The translations under genes were made by a program, and so were the position numbers. Positions 1 through 10,397 of a DNA stretch of 64,000 nucleotides are shown here, piece after piece. The DNA lies in assembly GCA_028641055.1 (NCBI GenBank), contig CM054057.1:332040482-332104481 (forward strand), in the 5' to 3' direction. How positions within the stretch are numbered: the first letter of the stretch is position 1; each line of letters starts with the position of its first letter. The stretch comes from Alopecurus myosuroides. Lineage: Eukaryota > Streptophyta > Magnoliopsida > Poales > Poaceae. The notes beneath the pieces were generated by a model. The model saw nothing but the letters and a program-made list of their open reading frames with translations. It was not told the origin of the DNA and made no database searches.

Positions 1-231
1 GATAAAACTTTTCATGCTCATTGCGATATAACAACTTAATTTTGTCTTATGCTTAGAAAAATCTACGAGTCTTTGAATCTTTGGAAACTTTCTGAAGGGG
101 AAGAAGAAATACCCCTTATCAATAATACCACTGTTTTTTCCATTTAGATAGCTGAGGGAGTGTTTACAAAAATCATGGGAAGTACAATATCCACTGATTA
201 TCTTGGTATTGAATGTGTAGGAGAAGGATGA

Positions 232-405
232 ATTACGCTTGGAAGGTCCTTGCTGAAACTCCTGGGGGCAGTAATAGATGTGGGGAAGGGTACATTAAAT
301 TTTGCCTTCACACCATGTGGACACATATTCCCAAAACCCAAGAAGAAAGGTAAGAGGAGTAAAAGGAGAGTTCTTGGTATAAATGTTTATGCTTCTTCAC
401 TTTAA
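232..405 (+). pseudogene. C-terminal remnant of retroviral-type aspartic protease
   Basis: The frame contains LGRSLLKLLGAVIDVGKG followed by a lysine-rich tail and a stop at 403-405. The LGRxFLxTxGAVID pattern is the conserved C-terminal part of the Athila-like gag-protease and is also seen at 40.5-40.8 kb on the other strand. The catalytic DxG end lies upstream and is not recognisable in the first 230 bases. It is a fragment, so no function is expected. Confidence 0.6.
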
Positions 406-3111
406 AATACTTGAGTTCCTTTCTATGCCTATCTGAAAGGCGTTAAACAAAAGCGCTACCGGGAGACAACCCGTTTTATTTCTCCGTTTTCAACCAGTTT
501 TCCTTTGTTTTCTTTTGGGTGCTTTGCACCTGGGTGTTGTCTATTTTCCTTAGTAACCCCGTTGTATTTTTTTTTTGTGTGTTTTTGTTGAGCCAAGTAA
601 AGGCTCTAGTGGAAAGTTGAGACTATATTTCGGATATCTGCGCAGGAAACAGATTTCCGTTGTCCAATGTTAAATACGTATAAAACCACAGAAAATTCAA
701 AATGATCTGAGACTTTTTTGTGCATAATCCTGGGTTGTATACGCAACTTTTCTTAGTTGACCAATTTTTTATTTGAGCAACAGAAGATTTTCGAAAAAAT
801 CGATCTTTATCTGTTGTTCTGTTTTGACAGATTTCTGCCAATTATTGCATTTGTATCTCAACCTCTTTCTTTTGGTGTTATTTTGAGAAAAAGAGTTTTA
901 AAAGAAGTTGTGACAGTAGCTAATGTGTTTCTGAGTGATAGGATTGTGTCGAAACTGAACCATGTGAATTTATTATTTCGATTGCACTAATGTTGCTAAT
1001 GAAGATTGTGAGAAGTTTGGTGTGAAGGAAGTTTTCAAGGGTCAAGAGAAGAGGATGATATGATGTGATCAAGAAGAGTGAAGAGCTTAAGCTTGGGGAT
1101 TCCCTGGTAGTACATCCCAGCAAATTCCAAGAATACTCAAGCGTCTAAGCTTGGGGATGCCCAAGGCATCCCCTTCTTCATCAACAAATTATCAGGTCAC
1201 TTCTACTGAAACTATATTTTTATTCGGTCACATATTATGTGCTTTACTTGGAGCGTTTCTTATTTTTTACTTTAAGTTTGTTTTTATTTTTTCAATAATC
1301 TTGGTTGGAACCAGCATTATTTTATTGGAGAGTGACACGGTCCGCTTTTTCATGAGAATATGTTGTATTCTTAATCTTTGTCTGATTGCTGCATTTATTT
1401 AGCTCCTGTTTTGCATGCATCTCTTATGAGAGCTGTTAGTTTTAGTAGTGTTATATGAGTACTCTCGTGTTTTCTTGCTGTATCATAAATATTATTTTTG
1501 TTAAAACATATCTTGTATGGTGCTTGTTGGGGAAAAAAATTGTTGCTTGATGTAGAATTTATAACAGTGCTAGTAAAAGCTTTTATAGACTGTGGCTAGA
1601 ACTTTTTCATGCCATGCTAAATGTTATTTTAGTGTTAAAGCCTTGTGGTCATTGAGTAGCATGAATAGCCTCAAATAGTTGAGAGTGTTTAATATATCTT
1701 TAAAGATTCATGAGTTGTTCTTGTCATAGTAAAGCATCAATTTGTGGTATTCTCTTTTGAATGTTCTATTTGGTTGACTTGGCGCATGCTCACACCATGT
1801 TTATGACTACAAACCAGTCACGAATAGCCTCCATGACCACTTATTTTTTGAACTTGTGATACATCTTATGTTTTAATTAATGATGCGTATGTCGCTATGC
1901 ATGATTATGACTCTTATACTCTCTTGATTTGTTGATCCCAGTCTTTTGCTAGCCTCCACCTGTACTGAGTATGGAATTCTACTCGTGCATCCAAATCCTT
2001 TAAACCAAAGTTTTTCCATTGTGTACACCATACCTACCTACGTGTGGTATTTCACTTCCACTCCAAGTAAATTGCTCATGTGTTACCTTTAAAACTTTCA
2101 AAATTACTCATGTTTTGTGTTCTTGTTTTTGCTCATGAGGACGTCAATAGAGAATCTTTATCTCACTTGCTGATTGGATTTTACACCCTGGACTAGTGGC
2201 TTCATCCACTTATCCAAATGATAGAAGAGCTGGCAGCGGGGTGCCCAGCCCCAAATTAATACAAACAAATTTTCTTCACTATTTTTAGCACTGATTTATC
2301 AGTCAAAACATAATTATGTAAACAAAAGAGAAATAGGGATGACCTTCTACACGAGTTGCGTCCTTCACAATGGGTGCCGCTCTTGTGAATCCAGTTGGCT
2401 CATGACGTACTGTATTGTCTGTTTACCATTTGTTGACATTAACATACACCTCTCCTAAAATATAGACACTCCTCCACGGTATGTGATTGTTGGCAGGCAC
2501 CCGAGGATACGATTAGCCATGGTTTGTGAAATATGAATGGGAGGAGTGTCAAACTTTTAATACCTTTGTTTAATAAAATAAAAAGCTCTAGCACATGAGT
2601 GATCCATGCTTCCCTCCGCGAAGGGCCTTTGTTTTACTTTTATCTCCATCTTCTAACTTTATGCAGAGTTGAGAGAGTATTTTGCCATTCTGAGTTCTAT
2701 GTGCATTTGTCCCATAAACATAGATAATTACTTCATGATGTGATATTATTGTTCTTAAATGATTTGCTCTAGTCTTCCTGATGAACTTTGCAAGTGTCCT
2801 GGCATTTATGTTTTGTCCCACTCTTAAGGACTAGCGAAATACCACTTTGCCATGCTTTCTCTATACCTGAAACAAACATTTATCTTTCTTTTCACTATTA
2901 TCCATGATCCTTTATTTAAGATACTCTTCAAGGTGCAAAGTGATTGCTATGCTTTATTATTAAAGTTCTATTTATCATGTTTGTGTTTGAAGTTCTATGA
3001 TCTCAGCATACATATGCTTTTACATTATATTGATATAGTTTATGATAGTAGCATGTCACCAAAAAAATTATTGTGTTTTATTGTTTAAATACTCGAGGAC
3101 GAGTAGGAACT

Positions 3112-3126
3112 AAGCTTGGGGATGCT
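3112..3126 (+). other. Polypurine tract of G1
   Basis: The purine-rich stretch AAGCTTGGGGATGCT lies directly upstream of the LTR that begins TGATACGTC. It is the expected plus-strand priming site. The same arrangement, AAGCTTGGGGGAGT, precedes the LTR of the minus-strand gypsy element at 36368-36381. Confidence 0.7.
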
Positions 3127-4916
3127 TGATACGTCTCCGACGTATCTATAATTTCTCATGCTCCATTGTCATATTATGCCAATTGCTACATGTTTTATCC
3201 CTTCTTTATAGCATTTTTATACGTTTTTCGGGACTAACCTATTAACAAGATACCAAGTGCAAGTTCCCTGTTTTCGGCTGTTTTTGGTTTCAGAAAAGTT
3301 GTTCTCGAAACATTCTCGGAATTGGACCCCACAAAAACCGAAGTTCCTATTTTCTCCGGAAGCATCCAGAAGACCGAAGAAGAGTCGAAGACGGGCACCA
3401 GGGGGCCACACCATAGGGTGACGCGCCCTCCTCCTGGACGCGCCAGCAATGGGTGTGGGGCCCCCAGGCCTCCACCGCCTTTTCCCTTTCGCCTATTTAT
3501 TCCCCCCGGATGGAAAACCCTACACACCTGATAAAAAATCCCCGAAAAGTTTGGCAATCGTCGTCGTCGTCAACCCTAGATTAGGGGGGTTCTGGAGCTG
3601 TTTCCCGAAAGCAACCACGAGACCAAAGAAGAGTCGAAGATGGGCACCAGGGGGTCACATCATACGGTGGCGCGCCCTCCCCCTGGCCGCGCCAGCTATG
3701 GGTGTGGGGCTCCCAGGCCTCCACTGCGTTTTCCCTTTCGCCTATTTATTCCCCCTGATGGAAAACCCTAGACACCTGATAAAAATCCCGGAAAAGTTCC
3801 GCAGCCATCGTCGTCGTCAACCCTAGATCAGGAGGGTTCAGGAGCTGTCTCCCGGCACCCTGCCGGAGAGGAAATCATCACCGGAGGCTTCTTCATCACC
3901 ATGCCTGCCTCCGGAGTGATGCGTGAGAGGTTCATCCTTGGACTACGGGTCCATAGCAGTAGCTAGATGGTTGTCTTCTCCTCATATGCCTCCATGTTTA
4001 GATCTCGTGAGCTTCCTATCATGATCGAGATTGAACTTATGTAATTCTATATGCTATGTTTGTTGGGATCCGATGAATATTGAACTTATGCCAAGTTGAT
4101 TATAGTCTTTATTGCATATCTTATTTGTGATCTTGCATGCTTTCCGTTGCTAGTGGTTGCTCTGACCAAGTAGTTGCTAGTGACTCCAAGAGGGAGTATT
4201 TATGCTAGATAGTGGGTTCATCCCTCCTTTTCGCATGTGCTCGAGTAACAGAAACGTGACGGGGGAGGATGTGTTGTTGCCACTAGGGAGAAAACAGCGG
4301 TGTGAGTGCCCTCGTGTACAATCATTGCTTACATTACACACATTGTTTAATGCAGTTATCTGTTGCTTGCAACTTAATACATAAGGGGGTTTGGATGATA
4401 ACCTGAGGGTGGATTATTAGTCATAGATGCTGATGGATTTCGGTCTATATATTTTGTTGATGCCCGCACTAAATATCATAGTAGTCATCATGTTATAATG
4501 TGCACTATGGTGCAACCTTCATTTGTCAATTGCCCAGCTGTAATTTGTTCACCCAACATGTTATCTTTATGGAGAGACACCACTAGTGAACCTATGAACC
4601 CCGGTCCATTTTCTTACACTGTTAAACAAACCACAACAATTTCCTGCTTTCTTTGTTTTCAGCAAGACCGGTGAGATTGACAACCTAACTGTACCGTTGG
4701 GGCAAAATATTTTGGTTGTGTTGTGTGCAGGTTCCACATTGTTGCTGACACTGGTGCAGCGCCATCACCACCATCAGTGGCATCAACCTTCTGAAGGTCC
4801 TCTTTCTCCTAATGGATTGATAACCTTGGTTCTTAACTAAGGGGAAAACTCCTACCGATGTGCTTATCACACCCTCCTCTTGGGGTCTCCCAACGAGTGC
4901 ACGATCTGCACCATCA
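3127..4916 (+). mobile_element. 3' LTR of gypsy element G1
   Basis: The LTR starts TGATACGTCTCCGACGTATC immediately after the polypurine tract and ends ...GCACCATCA, giving TG...CA termini and about 1790 bp. It holds short GC-rich frames that should not be called genes. The 3' boundary is set where the sequence jumps back to a second copy of the LTR's own middle (from 4917). An internal 249-bp duplication is listed separately. Confidence 0.75.
3357..3855 (+). repeat. 249-bp tandem duplication inside the G1 LTR
   Basis: Two imperfect copies, about 3357-3605 and 3606-3855, each run from a GAAGAGTCGAAGA motif through GGTGTGGGGC and CGCCTATTTATTCCCC to AACCCTAGAT. The offset between matching motifs is 249 bp (for example 3451 and 3700). 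The duplication doubles a TATA-like CTATTTATT segment, so it may duplicate part of the LTR promoter. That last point is inference. Confidence 0.8.
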
Positions 4917-5600
4917 TGCCACCATGTTTAGATCTTGTGAGTTGCCTAACATGATCAAGATCATCTATCTGTAATGCTACATGTTGTGTTTGCTGGGATC
5001 TGATGAATATTGAATGCTATGTCAAGTTGATTATATCTATCATGTTTATATTGTTTATGATCTTCCATGTTGTCTGTTACTAGTAGATGCTCTGGCCAAG
5101 TTGATGTTTGTAACTCCAAGAGGGAGTATCTATGCTCGATAGTGGATCCATGCCTCCCTTTTATCTGTGCTCGAGTGACACAAACGTGATGGATGTGGAT
5201 GTTATGTTGCCATTAGGGAGAAAATAGCAATGCTTTGTCTAAGGATAATTTTATTATTTACATTACGCACTTTACTTAATGCAATAATCTGTTGCTTGCA
5301 ACTTAATACCCGAAGTCTGCTTGGATTACGTTCTGGGGGTAGATTATTAGTCATAGATGCAGTTGGATTATGGTCTATGTATTATGTTGTAATTCCCGCA
5401 TAAATCTCATAGTAATCATCATATTTTGCATATGCACTACGGTGCAGGATTTATTTCTATCAATTTCCCAGATGTAATTTGTTTACCCAACATGTTATCT
5501 ATCTTTCATGGAGAGACACCACTAGTGAACTATGGACCCTGGTCTTTAAACTGATGATACAACCTACTGCAAGCACTGTTCTTTTACTGCAATCTTCAAA
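4917..5600 (+). mobile_element. Partial older LTR related to G1
   Basis: From TGCCACCATGTTTAGATC onward this stretch repeats the G1 LTR from about 3987, with many substitutions, up to a region equivalent to about 4640. It includes the shared GAGGGAGTAT and GTTGCTTGCAACTTAATAC motifs. The simplest reading is that G1 inserted into a related LTR and this is the right-hand part of that target. A tandem recombination product is the alternative. Confidence 0.6.
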
Positions 5601-7260
5601 AAAGGTTCTGGGACAGATTTCTGGAAAGTCCCAATTCGACCCCAACAAGGTTTCCTTATGTATTTTGATAATTCCTACACATCAAAGAGTAAAACAAGAA
5701 CATTGTGCACTCTTGCAACTATTAATATGTTAGTCCAAATAAATCATAAAAATTATATAAAAACAAGTGTTAAAAGCATAATATTAACATAAAACCATAA
5801 AAAAATATAGATACATTATGGACGTATAATTCACCTAATAAGAAAATGAACCGTAGATTCAACAAACAATATTCGTCGACACCCGTATACTCATTCTACA
5901 TGATTCAAACAATGAAATGATTTTGTGAAGATTCATTAAACACCATTGTTTGTGTAGATTCAGAGAGATGCCACAGATTTGTCTAAGATCCATTCCGAAT
6001 TCAACACAGTTCATCATATTTTCTTAGTAATACAGTCTTTACCACATAATCACCGATGTTTACCAGTGAAACATTATACACTCACATAGGTTTCAACAAT
6101 AGATCCGTACAAGAACCATAGAAGTTTCATAACTAATTCATTTGATAATCAAACAAAATAGACTTAGCAAAGATAAAAGGCAAGCAAGATTCATACAGAT
6201 TCATATAAAGGCGGTGATTTCATATAGATCGAAATGATTTTCACCCACTCAGCAGAAAATTAAAGAGAAACAGAAACAAAATCCATAAGGATTCATAAAT
6301 GATTCAATCTTCGACAAATATGAAAACCAGAAAAATGATATTGACACAACAGATTCATACGAGAAAAATGCTTTACAAATTTCACGAAACAAAAACTATA
6401 GTGGATTTAGAAAAACCACACAAGAAATATGGAAACAATCATGAAAAAAGAAGAAGAGGGGGCCTCCTTCCTCAGATCCGGGAGGAGGTGGTTATGAGGA
6501 GGCCATATAGGAGGTGCGTCGTCGATCTTCGGGGCGACGCTGGTGAAGCCGCGTTGGCGGTCGTCGGCGAGCAGGAGCGGGAGCAGCCACGACCGGGCAT
6601 GGTCGGATCCATGGAGGGAGGATGGGGACAGCGGCCGTCTCGTGCCTGGAAGATTTGGACCTCTAGAGTGCAGATCGGCAAGGGCCAGGTACGGTCGGAT
6701 CCGTGGAGGGAGGATGGGGACGGCGAACGCCGCACGTCGGGACGATTTGGACCTCCGACTGCATCTCCCACTGGAGGGACGAGCGCCCTCGTCACCGGTG
6801 TGAGACGAGCTCGACCACCGCCACATGACCCCCGCCTCCAACGCTAGGGGATCTCGTCGAGCTCGCCCACCCGCAGCCTAGCTCAATCTCCGCCTCCGCG
6901 CCTCGTGCTTTCATGCACGGACAACGGAGAGGTTGACACAGACGTGAAGTGCGAGGGAGAGGCGAGAAGATGCACCGGCACCGGTGTCCGCATCGGAGAG
7001 GAAGGCGAGAGGGAGGAGGTGGCGGCGGAACTGGAGAGAAAGGGGATTAGGGTTTCGGCTTCCAATGTCTTTATATATGGTAGGTGGACTGCGGGTTCAA
7101 CTTGTCATTTTGTTAGGGGTGAAAATGCAAAACCGTCCAAGACATTGACCCGTGGGCTTTCTAACCCGGAAATTGCTTCACGTACGACGTTTCACGTACG
7201 ATCTCTGTACGATACTTCCCTAGTTTTTTTTTTGAGCAAAACGATACTTCCCTAGTTAGT
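5601..7260. other. Unassigned block: AT-rich half plus GC-rich gene-like half
   Basis: About 5740-6450 is AT-rich and has a scattered GATTCA motif (for example 5932, 6289, 6301). About 6450-7080 is GC-rich. On the minus strand it has a TATATAAAG box near 7070-7078, an AAACCCTAAT leader, and short proline/serine-rich frames without introns or stops in common. This resembles the promoter and first exon of a grass gene carried in repetitive DNA. No protein family is recognised, and the open frame on the plus strand from 6299 is judged to be chance. Confidence 0.3.
6601..6760. repeat. 92-bp imperfect tandem duplication
   Basis: GGTCGGATCC at 6601 and 6693 starts two diverged copies. Both contain GGAGGGAGGATGGGGAC and end in GATTTGGACCTC. 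The unit lies in the GC-rich gene-like block. Confidence 0.7.
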
Positions 7261-7342
7261 TATGGCTCTCTGTTGTTAATTGTTCTCTCCGCTTACCCAC
7301 CAGCCCAAGTCCAGCCCAGCCTCAAAACTTAAGCCCCTTCAG

Positions 7343-7484
7343 CGCTTCACGTCTTCTAATCTAAAAACACGACGGTATTTTTTTATTTAAAAAAATGACA
7401 AAGTATGTATTCTTCACGCTTCACATCTTCTATCCAAAAACACCACGGTATTTTTTTAAATGATAAAGCATGTATTCTTCACGG
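7343..7484. repeat. 74-bp imperfect tandem duplication
   Basis: CGCTTCAC at 7343 and 7417 starts two copies that both continue through AAAAACAC, GACGGTATTTTTTT or CACGGTATTTTTTT, and GTATGTATTCTTCACG-like ends. It is noncoding. Confidence 0.7.
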
Positions 7485-8275
7485 TTCCTTCCTCACCGAT
7501 TCCCAGATCAATTTTACTCACAATAAATCTGCAATTAACTCGGAAATGTAATTATACATATAGTGTAATTTGTCGGTCACTTGGCAACACCTAAAATACG
7601 CCAAGCCCCATAAAAATACTCGGAAATCAGACGCTCGCAAAAAAGGTGATATGTCGAGTGTTCTTACGTGCGACACTTGGCAAATGGTGCCCTCTTTTGT
7701 TTTTTCAGAAAATCTCTGATCTATTATAGAAGTTCCCAAGAACAGCCCAAAAATAATGAAAACTGCATCGAGATTTTTTTACCACCTAACGACCACTATT
7801 GCCGCCAGAGCGAGCCGACGCGCCGCTGTCACCGCTTCCCGAAGAACGAAGACTCCACTAGAACTCTCTGTGTCGACGTGTTTTCCTCCCTAGAAACCCA
7901 ATATTGAACAGTAGCAAGCACTGAGAAACACAAGACAAGAATCCCCCGTGTTCGACAAAAAATGTGCCTCCAAAGATGATACTTCCAAGAAAGTGGCAAC
8001 ATCGAAGACGTCATCATCTCTGATCCGAACCACTGGATATTAGTTTTCACCACGAAACACCCACCAATTGGATGAGCGAGATGATGACCTCCTCGACGAC
8101 GCCTCCATGGAGGCAAACAACATCCTATAACATAATCGCAATAGCCTTCGGCACAGACCGAAGATTATCACACGAGTTATGGCACTGACCGCTGAGGAGA
8201 ACCTCTGAATCGACAAACGAGGGATGCCTGCAGGACTCACCAATGAGATCACAGAGCCATGAGGGCTAAAACATA
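7485..8275. other. Intergenic, no gene seen
   Basis: Only short overlapping frames on both strands are present, with no recognisable domain, RNA gene or repeat end. The composition resembles generic grass repetitive DNA. Confidence 0.5.
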
Positions 8276-8436
8276 CTCCCTCCATATCAAAATATAAGAT
8301 GTTTTTTGCTTTTTCTAGACAAAATGTATCTATACATGTTTTAGTGCGTAGATTTATATGCATTTACACTAAAACATGTCTACATATATTTTGTCTCGAA
8401 AAAGCTAAAACATGTTACATTTTGATACGAAGTGAG
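8276..8436. mobile_element. Stowaway-like MITE
   Basis: A 161-bp element has long imperfect terminal inverted repeats. The left end reads CTCCCTCCATATCAAAAT. The right end, reverse-complemented, reads CTCACTTCGTATCAAAAT. The match continues through GCTTTTTC(T/G)AGACAAAAT. TA precedes the left end, and CA in place of TA follows the right end, consistent with an old copy. It is a non-autonomous Tc1/mariner derivative. Confidence 0.8.
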
Positions 8437-8622
8437 CATGAAAAAAAAATACTAATTAAATTTTTACCCGGATGACATGCTAGAACACCACGTGCAAGCA
8501 TGAGCAAAAGCAATAAGGAAAAGATATTAAGAAAAGAGATTAAGAGGCGCGGTCTAACCGGGCCGAACCAACCTCCAGCCCAGCCCAACTCCAAAACGCT
8601 CGCTGCCACATACTAGCATCGT
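8437..8622 (+). promoter_or_regulatory. Displaced upstream flank of the F-box gene
   Basis: Before the LINE insertion this flank was contiguous with 10130 onward, because the 15-bp target duplication joins them. It includes CACGTG at about 8490, CGGGCCG and repeated GCCCA motifs typical of grass proximal promoters. Its role as promoter is inferred from position. The LINE now separates it from the start codon by an extra 1.5 kb. Confidence 0.4.
8608..8622. repeat. LINE target-site duplication, left copy
   Basis: ACATACTAGCATCGT here is identical to 10115-10129, directly after the LINE's A-run. A perfect 15-bp match flanking an A-tail is the standard mark of target-primed reverse transcription. 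Confidence 0.95.
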
Positions 8623-10114
8623 TGACCCGAGCTCTTTAAGTGCTAGAATTTTGAAAGCTGTTTATTTCCCTAATTCTGATTTTTTGGAGGCTAGTTTGGG
8701 CTCCCATCCCTCGCAGATTTGGAGAGCTGTGTTTGAAGGGCTCGGTGTTCTGAAGAAGGGCCTTATTAGGAGGATTGGTAATGGAGAATCAACAAGGATT
8801 TGGGAGGATAATTGGCTGCCACGGCCATCAATGCCAAGGCCTTTGTTACCACTCCGAGGTAATCCACCTATTCGTGTCAGTGATCTGATTGACCATACAG
8901 AAGCAAGGTGGCGTAGTGAACTGATCAACCAGGTATTTCTCCCTATGGATGCTTCCATGATCAAATCTATTCCCATCTGCACTTGTCCTATGGAGGATTT
9001 TTGGGGATGGAGTCTCGAGAAAAATGGTTTGTTTACTGTTAGGTCTGCTTACCGCATGCTAATTACTGAGAAATTTCAACATGGTAATCAACCTGGGGGC
9101 CCCTCTAATACGATTATTGAGACTAAATCCTGGGAATCTCTATGGAAGTTGAAGGTACCACCAAAAATCAGAGTTTTTGTGTGGAGATTATCGAAGCATT
9201 CTTTACCTTCTGCGGATGTTTTGCATAATCGTAATATGGCTGCTACTAGCAATTGTTCACTTTGTGGTGATGTGGACTCTTGGAGACATTCCCTCATCGA
9301 TTGCCCAATGTCAAGGAGTGTTTGGTCTCTGGAGGATGATGACCTATTTGAAAAAATCCAAACTTGTGGAGAGAGTAATGCAAAGAAGTGGCTGTTTATT
9401 CTTAATGACTCTCTGCATCTACATGAATTTACACGGGTTGTTGTTAAACTCTGGGCTATTTGGTCGGCAAGGAGGAAAGTTATCCATGAAGATATTTTCC
9501 AAAGTCCCTATTCTATCCACTGTTTCGTTGGAAGATACATCAGAGAATATGAAGATGCTAATAGGGGATCTCCGTATATTATTACAGCTCATAATCCAGT
9601 TGGCTCCGGATGGATTCCTCCTCCTATGGGTTTGGCAAAAATTATGGTTGATGGTGCTGTTGAGAGGCAGGGGGCTGTATGTTCTGCTGCTGCTACTTGT
9701 AGAGATCACAATGGCACGTATTTGGGTTCTTCCTTGGTCGTGGTGGAGGGAATTAGTGATCCTGAAGTGTTTGAGGCATTGGCGTGTAGGGAGGGTCTGT
9801 CCCTTGCTAATGATTTGAACCTAAATCAAATACTTCTTGTGTCTGATTGCAAGAATGTTGTGGATGCTATAAAATCTAGTGGTATGGGGCCGAATGGATC
9901 AATTGTTCGTGAAGTTCAGAGGAGGATTGCTTCGATGGATCGGTGTGAAGTGGTGCATGAGAGAAGGACGGTGAATACAGAAGCTCATAACTTAGCAAAG
10001 TTTGGTCTCTCTTTACAAGTTGGTAGACATTTGTGGTTAGGGACACCTCATAGTCTTTCTATTCCTGTAACTTTGGTTAATGCTTAATATAGTGTGAGTT
10101 TTATCAAAAAAAAA
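8623..10114 (+). mobile_element. 5'-truncated L1-type LINE (LINE-A)
   Basis: A 1492-bp LINE copy is bounded by identical 15-bp direct repeats (8608-8622 and 10115-10129) and ends in a run of A. It begins in the middle of ORF2, so the reverse transcriptase and endonuclease were never copied. Only the C-terminal zf-RVT and RNase H portion is present. Its reading frame is fully open, which together with the perfect duplication indicates a fairly recent insertion. It lies between the ancestral promoter flank and the F-box coding region. Confidence 0.95.
8624..10087 (+). pseudogene. LINE ORF2 C-terminus: zf-RVT and RNase H
   Basis: The open frame of about 487 residues runs from the truncation point to TAA and has no ATG near its start. 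The first third (FLEASLGSHPSQIWR, GNGESTRIWEDNW) is the region after the reverse transcriptase in plant LINEs. The zf-RVT module follows, with KLKVPPKIRVFVWRL and a CSLC...H...C cluster. The C-terminal third is an RNase H fold of the plant LINE type: VDGA, EALACREGL, VSDCKNVVDAI and EAHNLAKFG supply the acidic and histidine positions. The reverse transcriptase is missing, so the copy is dead-on-arrival. No cellular role is inferred. Confidence 0.9.
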
Positions 10115-10129
10115 ACATACTAGCATCGT
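10115..10129. repeat. LINE target-site duplication, right copy
   Basis: It is identical to 8608-8622. The ancestral sequence resumes at 10130, less than 170 bp from the F-box start codon. Confidence 0.95.
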
Positions 10130-10187
10130 ACAGAAATCGGACATAGTTTGTCGTACGTATAGCATTGCCGTTCTAACCCAGATCTAC

Positions 10188-10397
10188 GGCCGCTTTGCAA
10201 ACCCTCATCCCCACCGCGGCGCCTCAAACCCTCATCCCCACTGCGGCGCTTCCGGCGGCGGCCGTGGACACCCAGGTGCCTCGCCTTCCCATGGCCGCTT
10301 TGCAAACCCTCATCCCCACCGCGGCGCCTCAAACCCTCAACCCCACCGCGGCGCTTCCGGCGGCGGCCATGGACACCCAGGTGCCTCGCCTTCCCAT
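10188..10397 (+). repeat. 105-bp in-frame tandem duplication at the F-box gene start
   Basis: GGCCGCTTTGCAAACCCTC occurs at 10188 and again at 10293, and similarity continues through GGACACCCAGGTGCCTCGCC in both copies. The period is 105 bp, or 35 codons, so the frame is kept. In the first copy the position matching the start codon is ACG (10186-10188). In the second it is ATG (10291-10293). Confidence 0.9.

Larger units (their letters stand above)
1..3126 (+). mobile_element. Athila-like Ty3/gypsy element G1, 3' internal region
   Basis: This is the 3' internal part of an LTR retrotransposon whose 5' half lies outside the window. It begins in the last part of an aspartic protease and continues as about 2.7 kb of noncoding DNA up to a polypurine tract and an LTR. 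Long stretches match, in reverse complement, the 3' noncoding region of the complete gypsy element at 35.05-44.58 kb. One example is the block near 2590-2640, which corresponds to 36.84-36.90 kb. No reverse transcriptase or integrase is visible, as in that second element. Short open frames in this stretch look like chance. The Triticeae Sabrina/Wham/Fatima likeness comes from memory and was not checked. Confidence 0.8.

Noticed and set aside
3449..3826. 125-codon open frame in the G1 LTR
   Set aside because: It is a translation of the GC-rich 249-bp LTR duplication and has no domain.
6299..6847. 182-codon open frame on the plus strand
   Set aside because: It has an arginine- and glycine-rich composition from a GC-rich block that reads equally well on the other strand. 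There is no domain, and its first part lies in AT-rich repeat-like DNA.
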